NCBI GenBank assembly: GCA_934728585.1
Contig: CAKVDZ010000021.1
Span: forward strand, 1-7,275
From: an uncultured Candidatus Melainabacteria bacterium
GTDB lineage: Bacteria > Cyanobacteriota > Vampirovibrionia > Gastranaerophilales > Gastranaerophilaceae
Direction of reading: 5' to 3'
Length of the DNA stretch: 7,275 bases
Shown here: positions 1-5,197 of the stretch, piece by piece
Position numbering within the stretch: the first letter of the stretch is position 1
Layout of the letters: each line of letters opens with the position of its first letter
The notes under the pieces: model-generated
Told to the model about the DNA's origin: nothing
Database searches by the model: none
What the model saw: the letters and a program-made list of their open reading frames with translations, nothing else
Position numbers and translations under genes: made by a program

Positions 1-142
1 TCGCAAAACAATTATCAATTGTTTTGCTCGGCAGAGTCCGAGAGGTTCGGTTTGATCCCGAGTCTTGCTATTTTTTTGTATACCAGACCTCACGGGTTGT
101 TTTACTTCGTTCAAACCCTCTTGCAAAACAATTATCAATTGT
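1..142. repeat. intergenic repeat region with a 20-bp direct repeat spaced 120 bp
   Basis: The 20 bases at 3-22 (GCAAAACAATTATCAATTGT) recur exactly at 123-142, so the period is 120 bp. The interval between them is clearly richer in G+C than the DNA after it and contains short potential hairpins: CTCGG at 27-31 with CCGAG at 38-42, and GGGTT at 94-98 with AACCC at 114-118. The first copy extends into a full palindrome and the second does not. The region has no ribosome binding site and no recognisable protein. It looks like the end of a dispersed or tandem intergenic repeat cut by the window edge. Whether more units lie upstream cannot be seen. Confidence 0.6.
3..27. repeat. perfect inverted repeat, 11-bp arms, 3-base loop
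   Basis: The arms GCAAAACAATT (3-13) and AATTGTTTTGC (17-27) are exact reverse complements around the loop ATC. No T-tract follows on either strand inside the window, so it is not a standard intrinsic terminator. It could be the end of a mobile or intergenic repeat, or a protein-binding palindrome. The left half plus loop and part of the right arm is repeated at 123-142. Confidence 0.75.
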
Positions 143-166
143 ATATTAAATATTAATTAGCATGTA

Positions 167-195
167 TTGATATTTTTAGAACGATTATTTATAAT
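167..195 (+). promoter_or_regulatory. sigma70-type promoter for the glycosyltransferase
   Basis: TTGATA at 167-172 and TATAAT at 190-195 are separated by exactly 17 bases. The -10 is a perfect consensus and the -35 matches at four of six positions. Transcription would start near 202, giving a leader of about 25 bases that carries a GAAAGAGA purine stretch (216-223) before the ATG at 228. The DNA is very AT-rich, so chance matches occur, but this is the best-formed promoter in the window and it is correctly placed. Confidence 0.6.
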
Positions 196-227
196 CTTAC
201 TATATAATTACTTTTGAAAGAGATATA

Positions 228-1043
228 ATGACTAATTTGCAACCAAAATTTAGTATTATTACAGTTTGTCGTAACGCTGAAGAAACGATTGAAAATACAT
301 TCAAAAGTATTTTTGCTCAATCTTATAAAAATTACGAAACTATTGTTATTGATGGTAAATCAACGGATAACACTTTGAATATTATTGAAAAATACAAAAA
401 TCAAATTTCAAAAGTTGTTTCTGAAAGTGATACTGGAATTTATAATGCAATGAATAAAGCTTTAAATTTGGCATCAGGTAGCTATTTGTTTTTTTTAAAT
501 GCAAATGATAGTTTTTATGAATGTGATGTTTTAGAAAAAGTTGCAGAGGTATTAACAGCAAATCCTAATATAGATTTTCTATATGGAGATGCAAATTATA
601 TTTCTAAAGATGGAAAAATAAAAACTTTAACTAGGTTTAACAATTTTGTAATTAAAAGTTATAATTTTATCTCTCTTATGAACATTAATCATCAAACAAT
701 TTTCTATAAAAAAGACCTGTTTGAGACTTTTGGTGAATACGATGAAAATATTAAGCTTCTTGCTGATTGGGATTTTAATATAAGGTGTTTGTACAAAACA
801 AAAACTTTGACAAAGTATGTTCCTATTGTGATTTCAAATTATCAATTGGGTGGTCTTTCTAATAATAAATCTATGCAAGATGTCCTTGAAAAAGATAAAA
901 TTTTAGTGAAAACAAATGCTAATAAAAAAAATACAATTTTGGATAAAATTTTTATTAAATTGGATAGTTACTTATATTGGCATTTTGAATTCGCTCGCAA
1001 ATTTTTAAATCCTAAGCGTATTTTATGGTGGCAATATTGGTAG
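228..1043 (+). CDS. family 2 glycosyltransferase (GT-A fold, WfgS/WcaE-like)
   Basis: Predicted cytoplasmic transferase that moves a sugar from a nucleotide-activated donor to a surface-polysaccharide or glycan acceptor. The donor and acceptor cannot be told from sequence. The GT-A core fills residues 8-190. FSIITVCRNAEETI (8-21) is the first beta strand and nucleotide-binding loop. VIDGKSTDNT (40-49) carries Asp42, and ESDTGIYNAMNKAL (66-79) carries Asp68. LNANDSF (90-96) sits where a DxD-type metal motif is expected. NHQTIFY (154-160) and ADWDFNIR (179-186) match the acceptor/catalytic region of WcaA/WfgS-like enzymes, with Asp180 or Asp182 the likely base. There is no signal peptide or obvious membrane segment; the C-terminus (FLNPKRILWWQYW) is basic and aromatic and could touch the membrane. 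At 271 aa the length is normal. A promoter lies just upstream and the ribosome site is modest. No other polysaccharide genes are visible nearby. The family is secure, the substrate unknown. Confidence 0.88.
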   Translation: MTNLQPKFSIITVCRNAEETIENTFKSIFAQSYKNYETIVIDGKSTDNTLNIIEKYKNQISKVVSESDTGIYNAMNKALNLASGSYLFFLNANDSFYECDVLEKVAEVLTANPNIDFLYGDANYISKDGKIKTLTRFNNFVIKSYNFISLMNINHQTIFYKKDLFETFGEYDENIKLLADWDFNIRCLYKTKTLTKYVPIVISNYQLGGLSNNKSMQDVLEKDKILVKTNANKKNTILDKIFIKLDSYLYWHFEFARKFLNPKRILWWQYW

Positions 1044-1044
1044 A

Positions 1045-1665
1045 TTACTTTAATAGTGCCATTACTGCAAAATAGTGACAAATTGCACCACCAAGTACGA
1101 ATAAATGCCAGATTGAGTGCATGAATGGTACTTTTTTTAATAAATAAAATATACAACCAAAGGAGTAAACAACTCCGCCTGCGAGTAAATAATATACAGA
1201 TATAGGATTATATGCCCACATTTTGAACATCAAAAATAATGATAACCAGCCCATAACTAAATATAAACCAGTGTTTAGATATTTAAATTTTAGAGTAATG
1301 CAAGAAAATACAATTCCCATTATTGACAAATACCATGTCATGGCAAGAAGTGCGACAGAATGAGGAAATGGAACAACTAATAATAGAATTGGTGTATAAG
1401 TTCCAGCAATTAATAAAAATATTGCAGAGTGGTCGATTTTTCTAAATACTTTTTTAGCTGTTTCATTAACCATTGCGTGATAGCAGGTTGATGATTGAAA
1501 TAGCAAAAACATCGTTGCTCCGTAAATAGCAGTTGATGCTGTTTGCGTTGGAGTCTTAGATGCTACAATTAACAGAACCAATCCATAAATTGATAAAAGT
1601 GTTCCAATGGCATGAGAGAATGCGTTTGAAAATTCTTCAAGGGGTGAATATTTTATTTCTTCCAT
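1045..1665 (-). CDS. hemolysin III / PAQR family membrane protein (YqfA-like)
   Basis: Seven-helix integral membrane protein of the PAQR superfamily, which includes bacterial hemolysin III/YqfA and eukaryotic adiponectin receptors. Family members bind zinc and have been proposed to act as membrane hydrolases; the bacterial role is poorly defined. Seen here: EEFSNAFSHAIG (10-21) before helix 1, SSTCYH (58-63), FRKIDHSAIFLLIAGTYTP (74-92), and HSIWHLFVLGGAICHY (183-198) in the last helix. By comparison with adiponectin receptors, His63, His183 and His187 are the likely zinc ligands and Asp78 the acidic partner, so the metal site is intact. At 206 aa it is the usual size for the bacterial family. 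The start is supported by TAAGGAAA (complement of 1671-1678) before the ATG. It ends one base from the glycosyltransferase stop, tail to tail. The small gene upstream on the same strand ends at its own terminator, so this gene probably has its own promoter, which I could not identify. Confidence 0.88.
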   Translation of the reverse strand: MEEIKYSPLEEFSNAFSHAIGTLLSIYGLVLLIVASKTPTQTASTAIYGATMFLLFQSSTCYHAMVNETAKKVFRKIDHSAIFLLIAGTYTPILLLVVPFPHSVALLAMTWYLSIMGIVFSCITLKFKYLNTGLYLVMGWLSLFLMFKMWAYNPISVYYLLAGGVVYSFGCIFYLLKKVPFMHSIWHLFVLGGAICHYFAVMALLK

Positions 1666-1800
1666 TAAATTTTCCTTATTTTAGTTACAAATTTATCATC
1701 TTATAAATACGTGTAAAATAAATACATTTCTTACAAAAATTTACACTATCTAATATCTGAAAAAAGCTTATCTAGTATGAATTACAAGTTAATTTTGTAT

Positions 1801-1835
1801 AAAAAACAGAAATTAATCAGATGATTAATTTCTGT
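1801..1835 (-). terminator. intrinsic terminator of the small Cys-rich gene
   Basis: The sequences at 1806-1819 (ACAGAAATTAATCA) and 1822-1835 (TGATTAATTTCTGT) are exact reverse complements with only GA between them. In practice this gives a stem of about 13 bp with a 4-base loop. Read on the minus strand, the stem is followed by six T (complement of 1801-1806). The stem is AT-rich but perfect. The stop codon of the gene at 1825-2163 lies inside it. On the plus strand no T-tract directly follows, so it works in one direction. Confidence 0.75.
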
Positions 1836-2163
1836 GGAATAATTTTTTGAAAAAGTCTTTAACTTTTTGTTTAAAAGATTTCTTTTGAGGAATTTCTTGT
1901 TGCTCTTGAATTTGAGGTTGTTCTTCCTTAGCATATTTTGGTTTTTTGAAATCTTCCCATTTCTTTTTAAGTTTTTCTTGAGGTGTCAATTTTACCTCTG
2001 TACCTAAACCAGCGTATGGATCTGGTTTCCAGTCTTTAGGTGGGAGAATACCTGCTTGACGCGTATATACATTAGTATTCGCACCTTGGCCACAACAACC
2101 GCAACCACAATGGCATTGAGGTCGTTGGATTTGATTATTTCTTACTGGATTAATACCTAACAT
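1825..2163 (-). CDS. hypothetical small Cys-rich, Lys-rich protein
   Basis: I do not recognise this 112-aa protein. Three regions are visible. The first is a short N-terminus, MLGINPVRNNQ. The second is a cysteine cluster at residues 17-24 (CHCGCGCC: five Cys and one His in eight residues), which could bind a metal or form disulfides. The third is a middle and C-terminal part rich in Lys, Glu, Gln and Pro, ending in an amphipathic basic stretch (SFKQKVKDFFKKLFH, 96-110). There is no signal peptide or membrane helix. The start is supported by ATAAGGA eight or so bases before the ATG; this leader is nearly identical to that of the PAQR gene (17 bases with one mismatch). It lies divergent to rpsE and ends inside a strong terminator, so it is probably transcribed alone. 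The ribosome site and terminator make it a credible gene despite its simple composition. Confidence 0.72.
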   Translation of the reverse strand: MLGINPVRNNQIQRPQCHCGCGCCGQGANTNVYTRQAGILPPKDWKPDPYAGLGTEVKLTPQEKLKKKWEDFKKPKYAKEEQPQIQEQQEIPQKKSFKQKVKDFFKKLFHRN

Positions 2164-2422
2164 TAAAATTTCCTTATGTATTTACAATGTTATAAATTTC
2201 CTGAAAATTTTTTTTGCTAAAATTTGATTGTTTGTTAAATTTTATTTACAATTATACTCTCAATTAACTACTATACTTGATTTTTTTAAATATTTATATT
2301 ACGATAACTCTTGTCAGAAAACTCACGTTGAATATGAATTTCCAATAGGCTTAAATGCTTTTATTTTGGCGTATTCAAATTAAATAGAAAACATGTAGAA
2401 CTACTTTATAAGGAAGGTAAAA
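2164..2422. other. divergent intergenic region with the rpsE operon leader
   Basis: About 260 AT-rich bases separate the start of the small minus-strand gene from rpsE. Promoters for both must lie here or nearby. On the plus strand I see several partial sigma70 matches and cannot choose among them: TTGATT 2224-2229 with TACAAT 2247-2252 (spacer 17), TTGTCA 2311-2316 with TATGAA 2333-2338 (spacer 16), and TTGAAT 2328-2333 with TTAAAT 2351-2356 (spacer 17). An imperfect hairpin is possible at 2342-2369 (CCAA...TTGG with an inner AGGC/GCTT). If the first promoter is used, the rpsE leader would be about 165 bases, long enough for regulation. I see no small ORF with a ribosome site and no recognised riboswitch. 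Confidence 0.4.
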
Positions 2423-3085
2423 ATGTCAAACGAAGAAAAATTAGAACAAACTGAAGCAGTTGAAACAAAAGAAACTGCTGAAGCTGTAGAAACAGAAGAA
2501 GTTGCTGAAGTAGCACACGAAGAATTTGAAGATGCAGCAAGAGAAAAAGGTGAAAGAAAACAACGTTCACGCCGTAAAAAAGTTGAAACAACAGAAGAAA
2601 AACCTGTTTCAGAATGGCAAGAACGTGTAGTACAAATTAGACGTGTAACAAAAGTTGTAAAAGGTGGTAAAAAATTAAGCTTCCGCGCAGTTGTTATCGT
2701 TGGTAACCAAAAAGGTCAAGTTGGCGTAGGTTGTGCAAAAGCAGCTGAAGTTATTATTGCAATTCAAAAAGCTATTGCTGATGGACGTAAAAATTTAGTT
2801 AACGTGCCAATTTTCAAAACAACAATTCCTCATCCAATCACTGGTGAATCAGGCGCAGGTGCTGTAATGTTAAGACCAGCTGCACAAGGTACTGGTATTA
2901 TCGCAGGTGGTGCAGTTCGTTCAGTATTAGAACTTGCTGGTATTGAAAACATCTTATCAAAATCATTAGGTTCAAAATCACCTCTTAACGCAGCTAATGC
3001 AACATTGGACGCTTTACAAAAATTAGCTCCATTTTCAGATGTTGCTAAAAAACGCGGTTTAACAGTTGCAGAATTATTAAATTAG
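2423..3085 (+). CDS. rpsE: 30S ribosomal protein S5, with acidic/charged N-terminal extension
   Basis: S5 belongs to the small ribosomal subunit and helps decoding accuracy and assembly. The S5 N-terminal double-stranded-RNA-binding-like domain is at about 66-130 (ERVVQIRRVTKVVKGGKK, FRAVVIVGNQKGQVGVG). The C-terminal domain is at about 145-212 (GAVMLRPAAQGTGIIAGGAV, LELAGIENILSKSLGSKSPLN). The core most resembles cyanobacterial S5. Residues 103-107 read GCAKA where GxGKA is usual. At 220 aa it is longer than E. coli S5 (167). The excess is residues 1-63: a Glu/Ala/Thr/Val-rich segment (2-41) with loose ETAEAVET-like repeats, then a basic patch (RKQRSRRKK, about 45-53). The start is firm: AAGGAAGG at 2410-2417, five bases before the ATG, and no better downstream start. 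It opens an operon with rpmD, rplO and secY, but the gene normally before it, rplR, is absent. Confidence 0.97.
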   Translation: MSNEEKLEQTEAVETKETAEAVETEEVAEVAHEEFEDAAREKGERKQRSRRKKVETTEEKPVSEWQERVVQIRRVTKVVKGGKKLSFRAVVIVGNQKGQVGVGCAKAAEVIIAIQKAIADGRKNLVNVPIFKTTIPHPITGESGAGAVMLRPAAQGTGIIAGGAVRSVLELAGIENILSKSLGSKSPLNAANATLDALQKLAPFSDVAKKRGLTVAELLN

Positions 3086-3138
3086 TCAACTGTCTTATTT
3101 TGTTATTACTTTGATTATTATAAAAAGGAATTATAAAA

Positions 3139-3333
3139 ATGGCTAAAACACAATCACAATTAGTAAAAATTAAATTAGTAGGAAGCTTAATCGGTGCATC
3201 TCCAAATCAAAAGAAAGTTGTAGCTGCATTAGGTTTAAGAAAACTAAATCAAGTTGTTGAACACGCTCCAAGCGCAACAATTATGGGTATGGTTAACAAA
3301 GTTTCTCACTTAGTTAAAGTTGTAGAAGAATAA
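3139..3333 (+). CDS. rpmD: 50S ribosomal protein L30
   Basis: Small protein of the large ribosomal subunit that binds 23S rRNA near the base of the central protuberance. The protein is 64 aa, within the family's size range. It begins with the typical VKIKLVGSLIG strand and carries the signature GLRKLNQVVEH (32-42), followed by the helix and last strand (GMVNKVSHLVKVVEE). The ribosome site AAGGA (3125-3129) lies nine bases before the ATG. It sits in the standard place between rpsE and rplO, 53 and 23 bases away. Cyanobacteria and plastids generally lack L30, so its presence beside a cyanobacteria-like S5 bears on which lineage this is. Confidence 0.95.
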   Translation: MAKTQSQLVKIKLVGSLIGASPNQKKVVAALGLRKLNQVVEHAPSATIMGMVNKVSHLVKVVEE

Positions 3334-3356
3334 TTTAGAAAGAAGGATATAAAACA

Positions 3357-3800
3357 ATGATTACATTAGAAGATTTAAAACCTGCTGAAGGTTCAACAAA
3401 AAAATCTAAAAGATTTGGTCGCGGTCGTGCATCAGGTCATGGTAAAACATCTTGCCGTGGTGCTAACGGTGAAGGACAACGTGCTGGTAGAAGCTCTAAA
3501 AGAGGTTTTGAAGGTGGTCAAATGCCATCATACAGACAAATGCCTAAATTAAAAGGCTTCAAAATTATCAATCAAATCAAATACGCTGAAATCAATGTTA
3601 ACGCTATTGAAAGACTTTCTTTAGAAGAAATTTCTTTAGAAACATTAAAATCAGCTAAAAAAGCTCACCCATCTACTCAAGGTTTAAGAGTTATGGGTAA
3701 TGGAGAAATCAAAAGAGCTGTAACTGTTAAAGCTTCTTACGTTACTCCATCAGCTAAAGAAAAAATTGAAGCAGCAGGCGGAAAGGTTGAATTAGTATAA
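3357..3800 (+). CDS. rplO: 50S ribosomal protein L15
   Basis: Large-subunit protein that binds 23S rRNA and acts late in 50S assembly. Its long, flexible basic N-terminus is typical: LKPAEGSTKKSKRFGRGRAS (7-26), then GHGKTSCRGANGEGQRAG (28-44), then the conserved SSKRGFEGGQMPSYRQMPKLKGF (46-68) around the family signature. The globular C-terminal part ends in VTPSAKEKIEAAGGKVELV. The length of 147 aa is normal. The ribosome site is GAAGGA (3342-3347), nine bases from the ATG. The stop codon shares one base with the secY start (TAATG), so the two are probably translationally coupled. Such coupling is common between these two genes. Confidence 0.97.
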   Translation: MITLEDLKPAEGSTKKSKRFGRGRASGHGKTSCRGANGEGQRAGRSSKRGFEGGQMPSYRQMPKLKGFKIINQIKYAEINVNAIERLSLEEISLETLKSAKKAHPSTQGLRVMGNGEIKRAVTVKASYVTPSAKEKIEAAGGKVELV

Positions 3801-5140
3801 TGCAACAAGGTAAAATGAAAATGCCAACATCTGCAGATTTAATGTCGATGTGGAATGCTTCAGGATTAAAAAGTAAAATTATATTTACAGTTTTAATGAT
3901 TGCAGCTTTCCGTTTCGGTGCTCAATTGCCGATATTTGGTATTAACAACGCGATATTTTCAAATATTGCAAGTGGAAACAACTTAATCGGATTTCTTGAT
4001 TTATTTTCAGGTGGTGCGTTAGGTAAAGTTTCTATCTTTGCTTTAGGTATCGGACCTTTTATCACAGCATCAATCATTATGCAATTAATGGCTGTCGTTA
4101 TTCCATCTTTAGAAAAACTTCAAAAAGAAGATGGGGAAGCTGGTCGTAGAAAATTATCGCAATACACAAGAATATTCACAGTATTCCTTGCAGCATTTCA
4201 AGCTATTATTTTTATGGCATATTTAAGCCACTTACCAGGTTCAATCGTATCAGGCGTTAACCCAGTAATGTTCTACATAAGTTCAGTTGCTGTCTTAACT
4301 GCAGGTTCTGTATTAGTTATGTGGATTTCTGAACTTATTACAGAAAAAGGAATTGGTAATGGTGGTTCTTTAATCATTTTTGTAGGTATTATTTCAGGTA
4401 TTCCTATTTATGCCTCAAGAACTGCACAAATGGTTTCTCGTGACCCATCATTAGGTTTTGGCTTATTTATGTTATTGCTAATATTCTTTGCAACTATGGT
4501 TGTAATTGTTATTATGCAAGAAGCTATAAGAAAAGTTACTATTATTAATCCAAAACGCCAAGTTGGAAATAAAGTTTATGGCGGTGTTAATACTTTCATT
4601 CCGTTTAAACTTAATCCAGGTGGTGTAATGCCAATCATCTTCGCTATTGCGATTTTGTTATTTCCAACTACAGCTTTGAGCCTTGTTGGTCAAGCAAATT
4701 TACCAGCAGGACCTATCAGAGATGCAGTTATGGGTATGACTAAATTCTTGAGCCCAGATGGCATTCCATATTATATAATATATTTCTTATTGATTTTTGC
4801 ATTAACATTCTTCTATGCATCAATTATGCCAAATATGCAACCAAAAGATATTGCAACTAACTTAAAGAAATATGGTTCATCAATTCCAGGTATTAAACCA
4901 GGAAAACCAACAGCAGAGGCTTTAGATAAAATCTTAAGCAAAACAACATTTATCGGTGCTGTAGCCTTAGGGATTATAGCTTTGGTTCCATCTTTTGCAT
5001 CTTATTTTACAAATATTAAGACTTTGCAAGGTATTGGAGCTACATCTTTAATCATCATGGTTGGGGTTGCTCTTGATTTAATAAATCAAGTCCGCTCTCA
5101 CTTGCTTGCAAGAAACTATGAATCATTTTTAAAAGAATAA
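3800..5140 (+). CDS. secY: protein translocase subunit SecY
   Basis: Channel-forming subunit of the Sec translocon in the cytoplasmic membrane, acting with SecE/SecG and SecA or the ribosome. Ten membrane segments are expected in 446 aa, which is normal. Family landmarks are clear: TM1 (26-47), the plug and TM2 region LDLFSGGALGKVSIFALGIG (66-85), PFITASIIMQL (86-96), the cytoplasmic loop KEDGEAGRRKLSQYTR (109-124), GIGNGGSLIIF (184-194), the large cytoplasmic loop with GGVNTFIPFKLNPGGVMP (261-278), and NLKKYGSSIPGIKPGKPT (354-371) leading to the last helices. The annotated ATG overlaps the rplO stop. A second ATG at 3815 (residue 6) has its own AAGG four bases upstream and could be used instead; residues 1-5 are not conserved in the family. 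adk, map and infA, its usual downstream neighbours, do not follow; a terminator does. Confidence 0.97.
   Translation: MQQGKMKMPTSADLMSMWNASGLKSKIIFTVLMIAAFRFGAQLPIFGINNAIFSNIASGNNLIGFLDLFSGGALGKVSIFALGIGPFITASIIMQLMAVVIPSLEKLQKEDGEAGRRKLSQYTRIFTVFLAAFQAIIFMAYLSHLPGSIVSGVNPVMFYISSVAVLTAGSVLVMWISELITEKGIGNGGSLIIFVGIISGIPIYASRTAQMVSRDPSLGFGLFMLLLIFFATMVVIVIMQEAIRKVTIINPKRQVGNKVYGGVNTFIPFKLNPGGVMPIIFAIAILLFPTTALSLVGQANLPAGPIRDAVMGMTKFLSPDGIPYYIIYFLLIFALTFFYASIMPNMQPKDIATNLKKYGSSIPGIKPGKPTAEALDKILSKTTFIGAVALGIIALVPSFASYFTNIKTLQGIGATSLIIMVGVALDLINQVRSHLLARNYESFLKE
3807..3817 (+). promoter_or_regulatory. alternative ribosome binding site and start for SecY
   Basis: AAGG at 3807-3810 lies four bases before an in-frame ATG at 3815-3817. 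The local layout (AAGGTAAAATG) resembles the rpsE start in this window (AAGGTAAAAATG). The upstream ATG at 3800 has only a GGAAAGG stretch inside rplO (about 3780-3786), at longer spacing, and probably depends on coupling. SecY could therefore begin at residue 6. Both options give a full-length channel. Confidence 0.35.
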
Positions 5141-5150
5141 TATAAACTAT

Positions 5151-5183
5151 GCGCTGGAAATAAAATATTTCCAGCGCTTTTTT
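5151..5183 (+). terminator. intrinsic terminator after secY
   Basis: GCGCTGGAAATA (5151-5162) and TATTTCCAGCGC (5166-5177) form a perfect 12-bp stem with an AAA loop, followed by six T (5178-5183). It begins ten bases after the secY stop. The GC-rich base and clean U-tract make it the strongest terminator in the window. Its U-tract is immediately followed by the ribosome site of the next gene, so it may act as a partial terminator or attenuator, or the next gene may have a promoter inside the end of secY. Confidence 0.9.
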
Positions 5184-5190
5184 AGGAAGG
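5184..5190 (+). promoter_or_regulatory. ribosome binding site directly after the secY terminator
   Basis: AGGAAGG lies seven bases before the ATG at 5198 and fixes that start. It begins at the first base after the terminator's T-tract. Between the secY stop and this site there is room only for the hairpin, so no promoter fits here without overlapping it. TATAAA at 5141-5146 could be a -10, but it has no convincing -35 and would start transcripts inside the stem. Confidence 0.7.
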
Positions 5191-5197
5191 TAAGTTA

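Noticed and set aside
3..149. Open frame on the + strand from the left edge to a TAA at 147-149
   Set aside because: It has no visible start or ribosome site, passes through the palindrome and repeat, and its only notable feature is the repeated AKQLSIV caused by the 120-bp DNA repeat. It could be the tail of an upstream gene, but nothing supports that.
837..848. AATTATCAATTG inside the glycosyltransferase, the core of the left-edge palindrome
   Set aside because: Twelve AT-rich bases can recur by chance, the flanks do not match, and it is in frame within a conserved gene.
968..1156. Minus-strand reading frame across the glycosyltransferase/PAQR junction
   Set aside because: It overlaps two well-supported genes in another frame and has no ribosome site or family features.
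1806..1835. The same hairpin as a plus-strand terminator
   Set aside because: On the plus strand GGAATAATTTTTT follows, with the T-run several bases from the stem, and no plus-strand gene lies just upstream.
2342..2369. Hairpin in the rpsE leader as a ribosomal-protein autoregulatory site
   Set aside because: The stem is imperfect with few pairs, and it does not resemble a known S5/S8-type or other leader that I can name; kept only as a remark in the intergenic entry.
2406..2591. Minus-strand Leu/Phe/Gln-rich frame opposite rpsE
   Set aside because: It is the complement of the Glu/Ala-rich S5 extension; the composition is a by-product of that strand, and no ribosome site precedes it.
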